64,000 nt of DNA, from NCBI GenBank assembly GCA_000467715.1, contig AJFK01000435.1, positions 80,912 through 144,911 on the forward strand, written 5' to 3'. Origin of the DNA: Hysterium pulicare CBS 123377 (lineage: Eukaryota > Ascomycota > Dothideomycetes > Hysteriales > Hysteriaceae). The notes beneath the pieces are model-generated. The model worked only from the letters and a program-made list of their open reading frames with translations. It did not search any database and was not told the DNA's origin. Below, piece by piece: positions 20,937 to 34,060 of this stretch. Numbering within the stretch: the stretch's first letter is position 1; every line of letters starts with the position of its first letter. A program made the position numbers and the translations under genes.

Positions 20937-22923
20937 ATGAGCGCAATCCTCTCCGCTGATGACCTGAACGATTTCATATCTCCCGGTGTCGCATGCATAA
21001 AACCAATCGAAACGCTGCCAGTGCAGTCTGGAGACACTTCCGTAAGGGTGTATCCTCCTATATCATCGCTAGTAATAGCTAACGTTCCACAAGAATGCAT
21101 ACGAAGTAACAACGGAAGATAAACTCGCCGCTTCAAACCCTCCTCCCGCTCAGATATCTCTTACAGATTGCCTCGCATGTTCAGGTTGTGTGACATCTGC
21201 GGAAGCAGTGCTGGTGTCACTGCAGTCACATACCGAGGTGCTGAGCACGCTCGATGCGCATCCGTCTCTGCAAGCGCCATGGCTATCGCATAACAGAACA
21301 GATGGCGAAATGAATGGCGATACGTACTCCAACAGTGGCGCAAGCAATGGAATAAATGGCCATCACGGCTTCGAGGAGGGAAAGTTCTTCGTTGCAAGTG
21401 TCTCTCCTCAGACACGCGCAAGTCTAGCCGCTACATTTGGGGTATCGGAGATAGAAGCAGGAAATATGATCACTCAGCTACTCAGCGGGCCATCAGGCCT
21501 CAGATCTGGAGGCGCGCATGGAAGTCACTTTACTTGGGTGATTGATAGTAACGTTGTTCGCGAAGCAAGCCTAATCGCCGCCGCAGACGAGGTTATTTCA
21601 GCACTTTCTCCAGAGACTTGCGCGAAGCCATACTCTGCTTCAGATGCAGATGGTGCACTCGACACCATACCTAAGAAACCAATCCTTACAACCGCCTGTC
21701 CTGGATGGATATGCTATGCCGAAAAGACCCACCCTTACGTCCTCCCACACCTCTCTCGCCTCAAATCTCCTCAAGCTCTCACTGGCACACTCATCAAATC
21801 TGTTCTCAGCCAACGTTATAATGTACCTCCATCCAAAATATGGCATCTAGCAGTAATGCCATGCTTCGATAAAAAGCTTGAAGCGAGCCGAGGCGAACTT
21901 ACTTCCTCAGCTTGGCTTCCTTCTGGCCAGAGCTCTGAGAACGCACCGATACGTGATGTCGACTGTGTGATTACTGCTCGCGAACTGCTCCACCTCGCAT
22001 CCGCGCGTAATATAGCTTTCTCCTCGCTTCCTCGCACACCTCTCCCTTCTTCAACCCGCGTTCCCTTTCCGGACCCCAAAATAGATCAGTTTCTTTTCCC
22101 TCCTTCTCGCCGGAGAAATCAGGATTCAGTTGCTGGGCCCTCGGGTGGCTATTTGTACCATATCCTTCGCACATATCAATCTCAATACCCTGGTTCCTCC
22201 ATTTCAGTAACACGCGGCAGAAATGCCGACGTCGTTGAGTATACTCTCATCCATAATTCCCAGGCCGTGGTCAAAATGGCACGATTCTATGGTTTTCGAA
22301 ACATACAGAACCTAGTTCGCCGCCTCAAGCCCGCTAAAGCTAGCAAAATGCCAGGTGCACGAGGAGGTGTAAGTAGAAGGCCTGGCGCAGCTGCCGGGGC
22401 AGCGGGAGAGGGGGTAAAGGACTATGCATACGTAGAGGTCATGGCGTGTCCTGGCGGCTGTACGAATGGAGGTGGACAGGTGAAAGTTTCAGAGGTCGCA
22501 GAGGTTCGGTCTCAGGAGGGTTTGAACTTAGCAGATAATAGCACTAGCGGTAGACCAGGACCGAAAGAGCAAAAAGAATGGCTGGGAAGGGTGGATGAAG
22601 CATACTTCTCTGCTTCAGATTCTGACTCTGACGAACTTCCATCCCGGTCTAACAAAGATATGGATGGCGATCAGGAAATGAAGGATGCTGGGGTCGAAAC
22701 TGACACGAGCAATGGCTCTCTCCAGGAAGAAGACGTCGTCAATGGCATTTCGAAGCGCTACATTCACGATATCGTTTCCCACTGGTCTACTATTACGGGT
22801 GTTGAGACGCGAAAGCTGATATACACCTCCTTCCGGGCGGTCGAAAGCGACGTGGGAAAGAAAAAGCAAAATGATGTTGAGAGAGTGGCCGGTTTGGCGA
22901 GTAGTATTGGCGGTGGATGGTGA
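20937..22923 (+). CDS. NAR1: Cytosolic Fe-S cluster assembly factor Nar1
   Basis: Iron-only-hydrogenase-like protein of the cytosolic iron-sulfur assembly (CIA) machinery; it links early cluster assembly to the targeting complex. Two exons, 20937-21041 and 21094-22923, give 644 residues. The N-terminal [4Fe-4S] ligands are Cys20 and the CLACSGC motif (Cys61, 64, 67). Hydrogenase-like cluster ligands are in [26 protein letters not shown] and [15 protein letters not shown]. The protein is longer than many Nar1 proteins because of a Gly/Ala/Arg-rich insert before the last Cys motif and an acidic Ser/Asp-rich stretch near residue 530. Catalytic hydrogen metabolism is not expected in this family. 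Confidence 0.93.
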
Positions 22924-25900
22924 TTGCATACATTGTACAAAGCGATTGTACTATACAGTACGTACTATGAGAATGAGCATGGCTTTGGCGTTTTGACTTA
23001 TTAGGTCTTGATTGATTGAGGGTATAGGTGCATTCAGCGGTATAGGGCATGCCGCATAGATTGGGGGTCACTCATAGTCTGATGACAAGTATATGATACC
23101 TGCTTTGGGTTACTTCATGCCTTATCTTTTTTTTGACTCTGCATACTGATTGGTCTTTGGTTCACGTAGCCTGCCCCTACTGATGCTTTCTAGATGGGAA
23201 TCTCTACCTACTTGGTCACCGAGCCTCATGGTTCGGACGATACATTGAAAGCTTCGGCCAGTTTTCGGAGTCGCATGCCATTAGAAACATACCCGCATAC
23301 GACCCGACCTGCACTCAGAACGTCTCTTCCGAAACACAGTTTCAGTCCTACAACAACTGCCAAGGTCATTCACGTAAAGAAACATTCATGACTGGATATT
23401 TGGTTTTCGCCCGGATCCTCACGTAGTACGTCACTTCTTCGTCTCGGCCTTGACCTAAAACTAATCTCAGCAGTATCGCTCAACTTCATGCAGATCCGTT
23501 CTTTGGGACAGAAGTGTAATGCTACAGTCATCATTAAAGCCAGCGGAAAAGCAAACCAAGGAGTGGGCGCCCCAAAGAGAACTGTGTTACTGACCCGGTG
23601 CAATTCGTCCGAACCTTTCAAGCAGTGACTAAACACTTCGCCCTGGGCAGTATCCCCGAAGAAGAAATCCGTTACGCGTAGGGTTACGTGTATCTTCTGC
23701 TATCGCTATGCTGTCAGCCTTGTGTCTCTTATTCTCTTGGCCCGCTGCGCCCAGAGTACTACCCACTGAGAAGCTTCTCCTTAGTATGCTTGTTCGGGCG
23801 CAGGAAAATTGTACTGCATTCTGCGGTCCTCGCTGGCGCTCGCCGACACTTCCTAGTTTCCTAGATTGAGCTTCATGAAGATCCTGTCAAGCAGTTCGCT
23901 CTTGTTAGACGTACGATTGCATCCGCCTTTCACTACTTGCGCACCTACCCAACGGACATGTCGTGGGCCGTTGAAACAATGATCACGTTACCATTTAGGA
24001 AACCACGCGGGATTCTGTATCTCACAAACACTCTGAGCTCGTTATCTCCGGACGCACATACCCTTCGAGATATTGAAGCTTCAATGATGGCGGTACGGTC
24101 AACGGATACTTCGCTACCCGAAACAAACTTCCCACCCACGGGCCTATCTACATTGGAGAAATTCACAGTTCTAGGACGCCGGTTTCTCTCATTCTTCTCA
24201 CCGCATTGATCGCCTGATATAGGTTCCAAGCTTTTCCGGCCGAGATGGTGGTGCTCACTGCAGAATCGGAATTCAATCTGGAGGCAATGGAGGGGATGGA
24301 GGCGTTCTGCTTATAACTTCCCTGCTTTAGTCGGAACGAGATTGGAATTAGAGTTTTAACTATTATATGCATGCATTCCAAGTTTTCTCAAGAGCCTCAT
24401 AATCAATCTCATCTTTTCAAATGCCGTGTTGCAAAAAGCACCTCATGCCTACTACTAGCAGGAACACTTCTCCTCCAACACAACAATACTCACCCAGCAT
24501 CCCCACTTCATCGCACCAAAAGTCTCAAAATACCTACTCGATACCTCCCCTACCTCTCCAATTCTCCTCTTCAAAGCCAACGAAACAGCCGCGGAGAGCC
24601 TTTTCGCTTCCCCGCTGCGATGTCCCAACACCCTCTTCAATCCGCTTCCACCAAAAATTAGCCTCGGAATGGGATGCCTACTACACGCACCAGTGCGGCC
24701 CAGATTCGCTGCACCCTTCCGAATTATGACTATCTTCGACAATGCCGACTGCCAAAAAGCCAACTGCTATTCGTCGGCATAGCGAACCCGTGACGTCCAA
24801 GCTATCCATGTCGTGGGACTACTCGGACGATATGCACGATGATGGTCTACCGGATCGGGTAATCGGGATCTAAAGAAGCTGAGGCTGAGAGTTTTATTTT
24901 CCGGCCGGACGGGACGCGGGTTTGGAGTCGGGAATGTGATGGAATGCCGAGCGGAAAGATCGGAACGGAGCAAAAGAGTTGATGAGATGGATAAGTGGCG
25001 TTGGGGAGTTACATTTCTGGTTGTTTGTGCATCAAAGAGAAAAGTTAGCGGGTTCATAAGAGACGGTGTTTGGTTGTTTGTTGTTTTGCATTCTACAACT
25101 CCGAGGTTATTTCGGGATGATTGGAATTGGGAGTTTTTCGGATATGGACGGGGTCACTCATCATCGGTCATGAACATGGCGTTTTAGATTTTCACATTCG
25201 GTTCGATTGCATGGGCCGGAGCAAAAGCATCATTAGCGGCATCTGGTGTACATTATACAAAGGAGTTTTTGTTTTGATAGAGAAAGTTAAGCATTTATAC
25301 CCTCGGCGCCAAGGATCTCAAGGTGGTGTCACAAAACCCAAGATTTAGGTCAAACCCAGCTGTGTGGTACGTACTGCTTGGAACGGTACGGCCCGCACCT
25401 TACCCTTTTATGGTGACACCAAAGATGGACCTGTCGATTAATGAATTCTATGGATTCTTGTTTTCACTCACATGCATGCATACAGAAGGGGCACATTTTG
25501 ATACTAGTTGAACAGTCTCAATTCTCTTCGAAGCCGTGAGGCTCTTGGTTCTTCTCCATTCTTGGAGAGACATATAACGAAATTCCACTCCTCCCACCCG
25601 GAACACTCGGGGTTCAGTATAAAAGATAGGAGATAAGTAAAGAAATAAGGGATAAACCAAAAACTCTCTCCTGGACCAGCCATCCATCCAGCATGATGCA
25701 GAATTATAGTATTACAACAGTTTATACACATACGCAAGTCACGAAAGCAGTAGGTGAGATAACCCTTTAAAACGCCGCCACGAACGAGCGTATTGAGACG
25801 GACAAATGGAAAGGTATAATGAAATGTGATTTGATGCTGTACAAAGCTTGTGGCAGTCTGGCTGGACTTGTCCCGCTCTTAAAATACTCCGATCTGTACC

Positions 25901-26548
25901 GAAAATTCTGATCCCGTAGGATGGGAGATGCTCATGAAGGTATATAGAAAATAACTGTGAAGAGGGGTATTTTCGATGCTCGCTCCAACACGCTCGTTTG
26001 TTGGATGCCCATAGTTGAAGAAGAGGAAATAAAGAGGCGATCTAGTGAGGTATCTCTTACAAAACAAGTGGACTTTGAGGAAGGTGCAAGGGAAAATAGG
26101 AAATAAGAGGTGCCACTGTCACGATGAGGGGTATGAAGCAGAAGAACAATCGATCCGACCGACCCAGTCCGACAGCACCCGCAAGACTATGCCGCCAGTA
26201 GTGAGAATAGGAACATGATGACAACTAAGGAAACGCTGTAAGCGAATGTGGGTTTAAACGACTGGACTTTGGTAGAACGCCAAAAACACCAACCAAAATG
26301 CGCTTCTTGAACTTTTGGGTCATTCCGTCTCTTCCTTCCGGCATGGGAGTTTATCCGTACCTGACGGGACAGCTCGTAAGCTCGTCAACGTGAAAACGTA
26401 TGTGGCGGAGCCCGAGCTGATAGACTAGAAAAACAGGAAGAGATGGAAACCCGTCAGATTTGGACCATATTACACTAACTATACCGGAGAATATAAGATG
26501 TTCGATGTCGAATGGAAATCTAATGAAAATTTGGTAGGGGTATTCCTA
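22924..26548. other. Gene-poor region, 3.6 kb
   Basis: Between the stop of NAR1 and the stop of the IME2-type gene. Several open frames of 60-100 codons occur on both strands, for example around 23194-23391, 23937-24209 and 24421-24729. None has a recognisable family or splice-supported extension. No repeat or transposon remnant was recognised by eye. Confidence 0.45.
24421..24729 (+). CDS. Uncertain small ORF, Ser/Pro-rich
   Basis: ATG-started frame of 102 codons. The first two thirds are rich in Ser, Pro, Thr and Gln; the last part (IRFHQKLASEWDAYYTHQCG) is more like an ordinary folded segment. Not recognised. It overlaps a 96-codon frame in another phase, so chance is a fair alternative. 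Confidence 0.2.
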   Translation: MPCCKKHLMPTTSRNTSPPTQQYSPSIPTSSHQKSQNTYSIPPLPLQFSSSKPTKQPRRAFSLPRCDVPTPSSIRFHQKLASEWDAYYTHQCGPDSLHPSEL

Positions 26549-29060
26549 TCACCGGTACATCGCTTGAGTCGCGAAAATGCTTGCAGCTGCAGATGCTGCC
26601 CAGTCGTTCTCCTCATACGGTGGGGTCGGCCATTTGGGCTGAAGATCCTCTTTCGTATCCCGAGTTTTCGAGATATTTAGAGGCTTTGTAGGTGTCACGT
26701 ACTCATTCTGTCCGAAACCGACTCCGTTCCTGTTCGCCGAAGGTGATGGCGTAAGATAGGCAGCAGATGGACTGACAGTTTGCTGTGGGGGAGGTCGAAC
26801 AGTCTGCATTTTTGGAGGTGGAGCAGGGGCCTGGTGGGTACGTTCTAATCGCTTGGTAGCCGTGTAAGCAGAGGTGAGGGCCTCATTCAGTAGTTCCTCC
26901 TCTTCGTTGGGTGTTTCATATCGGTTTGAGGGATTTGAATGTTTGAGGGCTCGCCTCGTCCGACTGGAGATAGGTCCATTCCCGGGGATACCAGAATTAT
27001 TCTCCGATGATCGAGTCTCTTGCCCATGTGGTAACGAATGGTGTCGCTTGAGCATAGGATTGCTCGCGATGCGAGAGGAATTCTTTGATGCATTTGTCGA
27101 TGCTTGGGTAGTACTTTCTAGGCTATACCTGACATTTTGCAATGCTTTGTCTAAATCGGAGAAGTCGTTATTCGAGGGCTGAACCGGTGCTTGTGCAGGT
27201 GAATCTATTATCATAGATTGTCGATTACTGGTTCCCCAAGGTGCACAACCGGCATTAGCTTCAATATCGTCCGAATTTGGTGATAATGGAGCTTGATATC
27301 GACCAGACAGACGTCGAGCGCGCTTCCTCAAGTGGGAAAAGAAGCTTTCTTTTTGGCCACTTGATGGTGACGCAAGTCCTGATTGGCCATTGAGTGCTCG
27401 TTCGGCTTCTTGGCGATGAATATCTGCATAATGGTTGCCGTGCGAGGCGACAGATAATTGGCGACCAATCTTCTTAGCAGCTTGCTCTTCTCCTTCAGCT
27501 GGCCGTACACTTGCTTGAGCAGTGACTGTATCTGAAAGTGGGGAGACTGGTCTGATAGACGGCAAAATTGGAATAGGCGCGGCATTTGAAGGTACCCCGT
27601 TCGTCCACGTGGCCCGCTTGGTTGCATTGGGGCGAGGCTTATTCGAAGAGCTGATGTTCACAGGTGCAGGTGATTCCTCCCGGGAAGGAGTAACTGCTCG
27701 TACAATGTGCTGAGGAACGGCTGGAGCACTTTCTCGAGCGACCAAAGACCTTCGGAACCATGACGAGGTCTTCGACGTTAGGCTTGGTGTGCCATCTGGA
27801 GAATCCTTGCCACTGAGATCGGACTGCTTCCGACCGAGAAGTCGTGAAGCAGAAGACTTCGGCCGTAGAGGATCAAAAGCATCAGAAAAGTACTCATGAT
27901 TGAGGGCTTGCGATGATGTCGGTCGGCTCCGAGGATCCCACATGAGACACCATGTCACGAAGTTGGCTAAACTTGCAGGCCATTGTGGTTGCTGAAGAAT
28001 AGTATCCATCGAGTGAGGAGCCATCTACATGACTTGTGAGCAATCTCGCATTATTAAATGAAGATAGAAGATCGTTACCTTAGGGAATGAGAAACCCAAT
28101 TTCTGAGCCAGCCTCACCCCATCCTTCCATTCACCTCCACCAACACGTACGCCGTGTTTGTTTACCCAGCTTCCTGGGCTTCCCATTATCTCGCAGACCC
28201 TCCATACCTGGTCTACTTCATTCCCTCCGGGGAAAAGAGGTTTCAGCGTCGCGATCTCAACAGCCATTGCTCCAATAGCCCAGATATCAACGGGGGCTGA
28301 GTACTCTCCCGCACGCAGTAGAACTTCGGGTGCTCGATACCAACGTGTGGATACGTAGGTTGTGTAAGGTAATTTTGAATGAGTTTCTCGTGCTAGACCG
28401 AAGTCGGCAATTTTGATTGTGTATGCAGGCGGTGTTGATGGCGGAGTCATCAAGGCCGAGTATCTTCGGAATGCGCTTCCAGAGTCATTCGGTGCAGAGG
28501 TGGAAACAAGAATGTTTTCGGGTTTGATGTCGCGGTGGAAAAATTCATGGTGATGTATGTGTTCTAATCCAGAGATAATCTGAAAAAGAATGCTCTTCAC
28601 GCTATACGGATCGAGTTGTTTGTGATCTCTCGCCTTCATTAGTTGGTACAAGTTTCCATCCATGTATTCCATAGAGATGTGAAGTCGCCGGGTGTATGGA
28701 TCCAGGAAAATGTCCAGGGCGGGAACCAAATGAGGGTGGTTCGGTAATGATCGAAGGAAGATCACTTCTCGAAGTTCCATGCAGCTTGCGAAAGAGTCGA
28801 AGGACTTTTTCATCGTTTTGATCGCAACCTGTGACGCGTCAGTAACCATCATCAATTATTTTGAAGAATGAATATTAGTGTACCAAGGTGCCCCGTCTGG
28901 CGATATGAGCGCCAGCGGTTCGGACGCGTGCAAGAGCGACACTACCAAAGCTACCATCACCAATCTCTTTCATTACTTCATACTTCTCTTCGAGAGATGA
29001 GGCAGCCTGAGCACCCTGCGCCCATCCACGGTGCTGGTGAGCTGTTTCGTAGGCAATCAT
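26549..29060 (-). CDS. IME2-type (RCK/MAK family) serine/threonine kinase
   Basis: CMGC-group kinase related to yeast Ime2, human MAK/ICK and Ustilago Crk1, linked in fungi to sexual development and morphogenesis. Three exons, 29060-28884, 28828-28079 and 28024-26549, give 800 residues. Gly loop IGDGSFGSV at 33-41, ATP Lys63 (VAIK), catalytic HRDIKPEN with Asp159, DFG Asp201, and activation loop YTTYVSTRWYRAPE with the T-x-Y pair at 215-217. A Ser/Pro-rich insert (about 170-193) lies between HRD and DFG, as in Ime2 relatives. The kinase core ends near RSRPTSSQALNHEYF (residue 350). The C-terminal 450 residues are disordered, Ser/Pro/Gln rich and basic in places. Long gene-free sequence lies upstream. 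Confidence 0.9.
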
Positions 29061-32000
29061 ATTGACGTTTACACCCAGAACTGTTCAATATGCGATGGAC
29101 TCTTTTGACAGTTCAGTCGTGTTTCCTACGACTACGAAGAGTTGTCAGTGGGAGCTCTGAATCTGCTGTAATGGATGACTTACTGACAGATGATTACGCA
29201 GATGGCAATATAGATTAACTACAGTGAAGTTTTGTTCATCTCAATGCCGACTGGATAATGAAGTGAATGTCTGAGATCCAAAGTGACACAAGGTGGGGAG
29301 GTTCGGTCGGGTGAGAAAAGCCTGGCGGAGAAGTTCAAAGCGTATCGAGTGGTCCGAAGATCCAGATAGCAATCAAGTGGTAAGGGTCCAGGTTGATGCA
29401 GGATGCAAGAAAGAAAGGAAAGAGGGACGACGGTTGGAAAAAGGGCTTGCGGGTGAGCGTGGAAACCGCTCCAGGACCACGGTAGACGGGTGTACTTCCG
29501 TCGAAAAGGTTCACTCTAGTCAATGAATAGGAATAGATTCCTGATCATAGCTTGGGTGGCTGGAAGCTCTGGATAATTGAGCGAGGACTGTGCGTCCAGG
29601 AGGATGATGAAAGTGGATTGGAACGAGAAAGGAGGTCTCAGATGGATCAAGCTCGAATTCGTTTTTTTGATGGGGCTTCTTCACAAATGCGGTAAAGAAA
29701 CAGCTGCCGGCTTTTGATTGAGTGAGCTGGCGCGGCTGAATGATCGCCTCTGAATTAAGCCAACGAGACTCGAAGCTGATGTGCTTGTTGCTGAAAGGTC
29801 TCTCTCGAGGTCACCAGAAAGTTGGCATGAATCGCTTCCGCCAATTTCGGTAGGTTTGAGATAGGCTAGCTCCACAGGCCGTTGGGACTAGGGAGGAAGG
29901 AGTACGAGAAGGGGTTTGCAGAGCAACAATGAAGCGTAATGATGAAGATCCTTGGTTCTAGAAGGGGGAAAGTCGCGCAAAGATGGCCAGTTCAGAGGCC
30001 GGGCGATGGTCCAAAAGGTGAAGGTTGCTGAGGAGCGAAGGCGCTGACAGCTGCTGTGTTGGCGGACAGTGAAGGGGTAGATTTGGCGCAAACCGTCAGA
30101 CGCGCAACAGGACTGGCGAGCTTAACGAGCGGTAGAGAGGTCGCAAAGAGAGGGCGGTGAGTCGAGGTCGCAGAGATGTCTGGCGTGGATGTCACGATTT
30201 GCCCCTATGCTTGGGCGCGATCAATGCGCGAGGTTGGCCGCGACATGCCCATGGCGGAAGTGGTCTGGTTTTGTGGGTTGTGATGGTGGCGGTCACAGAG
30301 GGTGATGACGGGCAGCAAGGGCAGCAAGCACACAGAAGAAAGGAGAGACGGTCGGGGAGCCAGGACGCCTCTGACTAGCAGCACAGCACGGTGATTTCTT
30401 GGTGGTGGAAAATGAGCAGGACAGGCTGAACGGGGGGCTGAAGTTGACGATGTCGATGATTGCCGGGGGCGTGGGAAGGGAAGGCGCCGGCTGGATCCGC
30501 AGTGAGAGCCCACAGCTTAGCAGCACACCGCGTTCCACCACCGACAGAACGTGCGCGGGAGTGAAATGCCCCTGATTTCGATTGGCCAGCACGCCCTTTT
30601 CCACTATTGAAACATCCGAATTTGTGATGGGGTTTGTGCCTCAAATCTCCTTCACCGTTATGCACGAGTTATGACCGGCCGGCGTGTGCCAAAATTATCC
30701 TCTTACAGCAGGCTGGCACAAGTATTATGTAGGTACATGACATAGCCACACGACGAGCCCCGGACAGCAAACCACCCTCGCACACAGCAGGACAGGCTGT
30801 TGGTGTTTGCCTCGCGACGCGTTGTCCTGCCAGACCTCCTCCGCTGCTCCGTGTCTGTTTGAGCTGCGGTCAACACAGAGCGGTGTTTGTTGATCGACTG
30901 CGCACTCTGGGGAAAGGAGCTTGACAGGACCTACCTGCCAACCGCCAGAGCAAGTTGACGGCGGCCACGTTGTCTCAAGCGGTCGGAGGGACCCCTATTC
31001 TCTCCTCCACGCCGTCGCTAGGGCAGGGAGCCCATGGCAGATTATGCTGGCCAACCGTCCCTGCAATCGCTCCGAACGATGCCCTCGTTAGCCTGTGCCG
31101 ATTCCTTGTTTTGGCTCATGTTCCTGACTACCTGCAGCCCTAATTGGAGGACCTGGCCTGCTACTGAGTGATTGGCGTAAGAGGCTGCTCGCCGACGCCG
31201 CTGAGTTGGTTCGTTCTTCTAGCGCACGCGGAGCTACGGCAGGTCGCAGTCCGGCGATTCAGCAATCTCCATCACAAGCCTTGCGTGAGTGAAGCCAGCG
31301 AGAGTCAGCACAAAGGATTCGGTGGGCGAGTACAATGCGGTCATCATCAATCTGTGCATCGATCGCTCTTACTCAGCATCGACATCATCCTCTTTCCCAC
31401 GACCTAACAGTTGGCAGAAGTTGGGGGCCTCTCCGATCACACAAGATGTTATCGATGCCTCCGAGACCCTCTGTGTGGTACGCGGGTTTGGGAAGAGTTC
31501 CGTGGGAAGAAACGAAACCCTCCGCTGGGCAACAGGATGGGTATCCACGGTTTGAGCACCACTGCAAAACCGGGGAGATTCAGAAGCCCAAACCCGCACC
31601 ATCATCGCGGACGACTTACCATTAGCATCCCACATACAGCTCTGCTTTGACTTGACTTGAATATGATATCTAGACAAGCCGTCGGAGTCCGCTACGTTAC
31701 TTTTTAAACACGCAGTCGAGCAACGAGCGCATCTATCATTCGACTCTGTACTCCCCGTGCGGCCCCACTTCCCAAAAGGTCCCTTCTATGTCAGGTAATT
31801 ATTCCAGAAGATTAGGATTTTGCGATAGGCGAGTTGTCAGGCTGGGTCAGACGGACTTAAGATTTGATCTCATCTCGCTGGGACCGCAAATCGTCAGATG
31901 CCATCAAAATAAATGAACTCCTGAGGCCTGCACTTCAAATACAAGCTACCCTGACATTATATCATGAGGCACCGCTCTACCCAGTCTTTCTCCTTGGAAG

Positions 32001-33600
32001 GTCATCTCCATGGATGAGATGACACAAGGGTGTTGAGCGGTTGACGGGTACAGCCTACAGCCGTTGTTTTTTAAATCGCCAAAAGGTGTGGTAAGACAGG
32101 ATGGGCTGACGTTGGAATAGACCAACTTCAAAATGTTAGAGCACCAAGGTTCGAAGACATCCACAAGTACTCCGCACCGAACGCAAAGATCCTTTGCAGC
32201 ACTCTGTACTTCCACTAGTAGTTGCTACCTTTGTAATCGTACCGTATATTCAGACAGTACGTTCTCAAAGCCACCTACCACTTAACTCAGCGATAGGATG
32301 CAGATAGTCCATGGTGTTATCTCTGGAGCTGTGTTCAGCGGCGCTTCTGCCGCTGTTGGTGATACTGCTCAAAGGTGAGATGAGCCTTGCAGGCGACAGT
32401 AGTCCAACACCAATGAACTGACGTTCTGGCATTCTGACTGGAACTTTCCCATGTCACCATTCAGGAATCGGAAATCAGCAATTATGGCTTTGAAGACGCT
32501 GCAAGTTATTACGCCGCTTCGGGATACGGTACTCAAACTCTCTCAGCCATTTACTTCATCGCATTTCCTATTTCGTCTTCACAAAGATCGTCGGCTGCCT
32601 GATCGGTCGAGATTTGTTTTAGCCTCAATACATGCAAAACTCTATTGGACCTCTGATCAACGAACAATAATTTCGGTCCCCGCGCGCCACGGCATAACAG
32701 GCTTGCGTACTGTTACCGCCTGCCTCGAGGCAGACAGTCAAAGGCGAATGCAGTCACTCTACTTTCGGATGCTCTGCGGTATGAGAGATCTCTTTTAATT
32801 TGCAAACTTTTGAATGATCAAATGAGCAGGCTCATTGCCTTCATATTTCTTCAGAGCGTTGGAGCCCAACGTGCCGACAAAGAGGATCACGGGAGCATTC
32901 AATACTTCCTCCATTTCATCCACGCGAATAAAAGATGTCATTACGCGAAGCACCCACGAACCAGACGCGCTGTTAAAATGCAGGCCTCAACATTATTCTG
33001 ACACTCTATACATCAGAAAAGAGAGAGCTAATAAAACAGGATTTCAGCTTTGATTCTTGCCGCAGATATATTGCAATATAATGCTTTTCCAAAAGGAAAT
33101 GACAGCGGATATCTGCTCAACCGAACAAAAGCAACATGGGAGAAGGCTTCCGCTCCCATACGTAATTCCCGCATTTTGGTAAACAGTTCCACCAGTAGAT
33201 GAAAACGCGCGGCTGGTGGTGGGATTTGGCTGCCACGCTGCGCGACCGTTTTGCTGGTGTCACCCACGTCTAAACCAAATTGCTTCTTTCAGTTGGGAGA
33301 GAAACGGGAATAGTCGACCTATTTCGGAAGGTTGCGAAAGAAAGACTATCTTTTTCAGACGCAACAACTCAACACAGATTATCGCATTCTCCTTCTCTTC
33401 TTTCCTTAAGTCATTTACCAATTCGGTGCTATTTTCACTCTCCCGAGCTTCTCAACACGGAAAAAACCTTGAAAAACTTGACCCTCCACTAGAGGCGATA
33501 TGTCACGGCGTTTCCGATTAGCAAAAAGCCCATCCACCGGACTCCCTTCCATTCCGATTCTATTCCGATTCGCAGTTCAATCCTATACTGAAAGACCTTG
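29061..33600. other. Gene-free upstream region of IME2-type kinase
   Basis: About 4.5 kb with no supportable gene. GC-rich parts (about 30000-31700) yield several overlapping frames up to 103 codons in all phases, the pattern expected from composition rather than coding. It may contain a long kinase promoter and 5' leader, which would fit a developmentally controlled gene, but this is inference. Confidence 0.45.
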
Positions 33601-33662
33601 CTATGATAATGAGTCACAAAGACCCTGTTTCACTGGACCGAATGAACAAGCATTTTATATGT

Positions 33663-33712
33663 TGCCACAACAACAATAACAGCAATAATAATATCATCAA
33701 TAATAGCATCAA
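33663..33712 (+). repeat. AAC/AAT-rich simple repeat
   Basis: An imperfect trinucleotide stretch (CAACAACAATAACAGCAATAAT and similar), which in one frame gives an Asn-rich peptide. No gene is required to explain it. Confidence 0.7.
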
Positions 33713-33751
33713 CACGGTATCGACAGTCCTCTCATTTCATGAACTGATACT

Positions 33752-34060
33752 ATGTTTCCATCCAAGCTCGAAACACCTCCAGGGTCACCATACGACGAAT
33801 ACATTGTCGGCCGACACCCATTATCCACATCTTCGCCACGATCCGGACGCGACCGGCCACCGCTATACCATCACTTCCCAACCAACCATACTACGGAGTA
33901 CCTCGATGGGTCCTACTCACCACGCATGAATGGACTTCAGAGTAGCCCGCGGATGTCCCACTTAGAGCACAAAAGCCCTTTTCTTCTCTTTTCCCAGTCT
34001 CATCCTATCACATCATCATACCTCAACCCTATATTCTCATTGGTCACTACTTCCGATTAA
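33752..34060 (+). CDS. Uncertain short ORF, 102 aa, Ser/Pro/His-rich
   Basis: ATG-started frame encoding MFPSKLETPPGSPYDEYIVG and continuing with SSPRSGRDRPPLYHHF and GSYSPRMNGLQSSPRMSHLE. The composition resembles a disordered fungal regulatory protein N-terminus. It has no known domain. It could be a short gene, the first exon of a longer one, or chance. No clear donor that continues into more coding sequence was found. Confidence 0.28.
   Translation: MFPSKLETPPGSPYDEYIVGRHPLSTSSPRSGRDRPPLYHHFPTNHTTEYLDGSYSPRMNGLQSSPRMSHLEHKSPFLLFSQSHPITSSYLNPIFSLVTTSD

Noticed and set aside
20937-22923. True iron-only hydrogenase
   Set aside because: The Cys pattern and N-terminal arrangement match the Nar1 assembly factor, which is not a hydrogen-producing enzyme.
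23937-24209. Plus-strand 90-codon frame with matching open minus-strand frame
   Set aside because: Starts with TTG, has no family resemblance and is open on both strands; not strong enough to list as a gene.
30200-30660. Several frames of about 100 codons on the minus strand
   Set aside because: All three phases are open at once in GC-rich Pro/Ser/Arg coding, as expected by composition.
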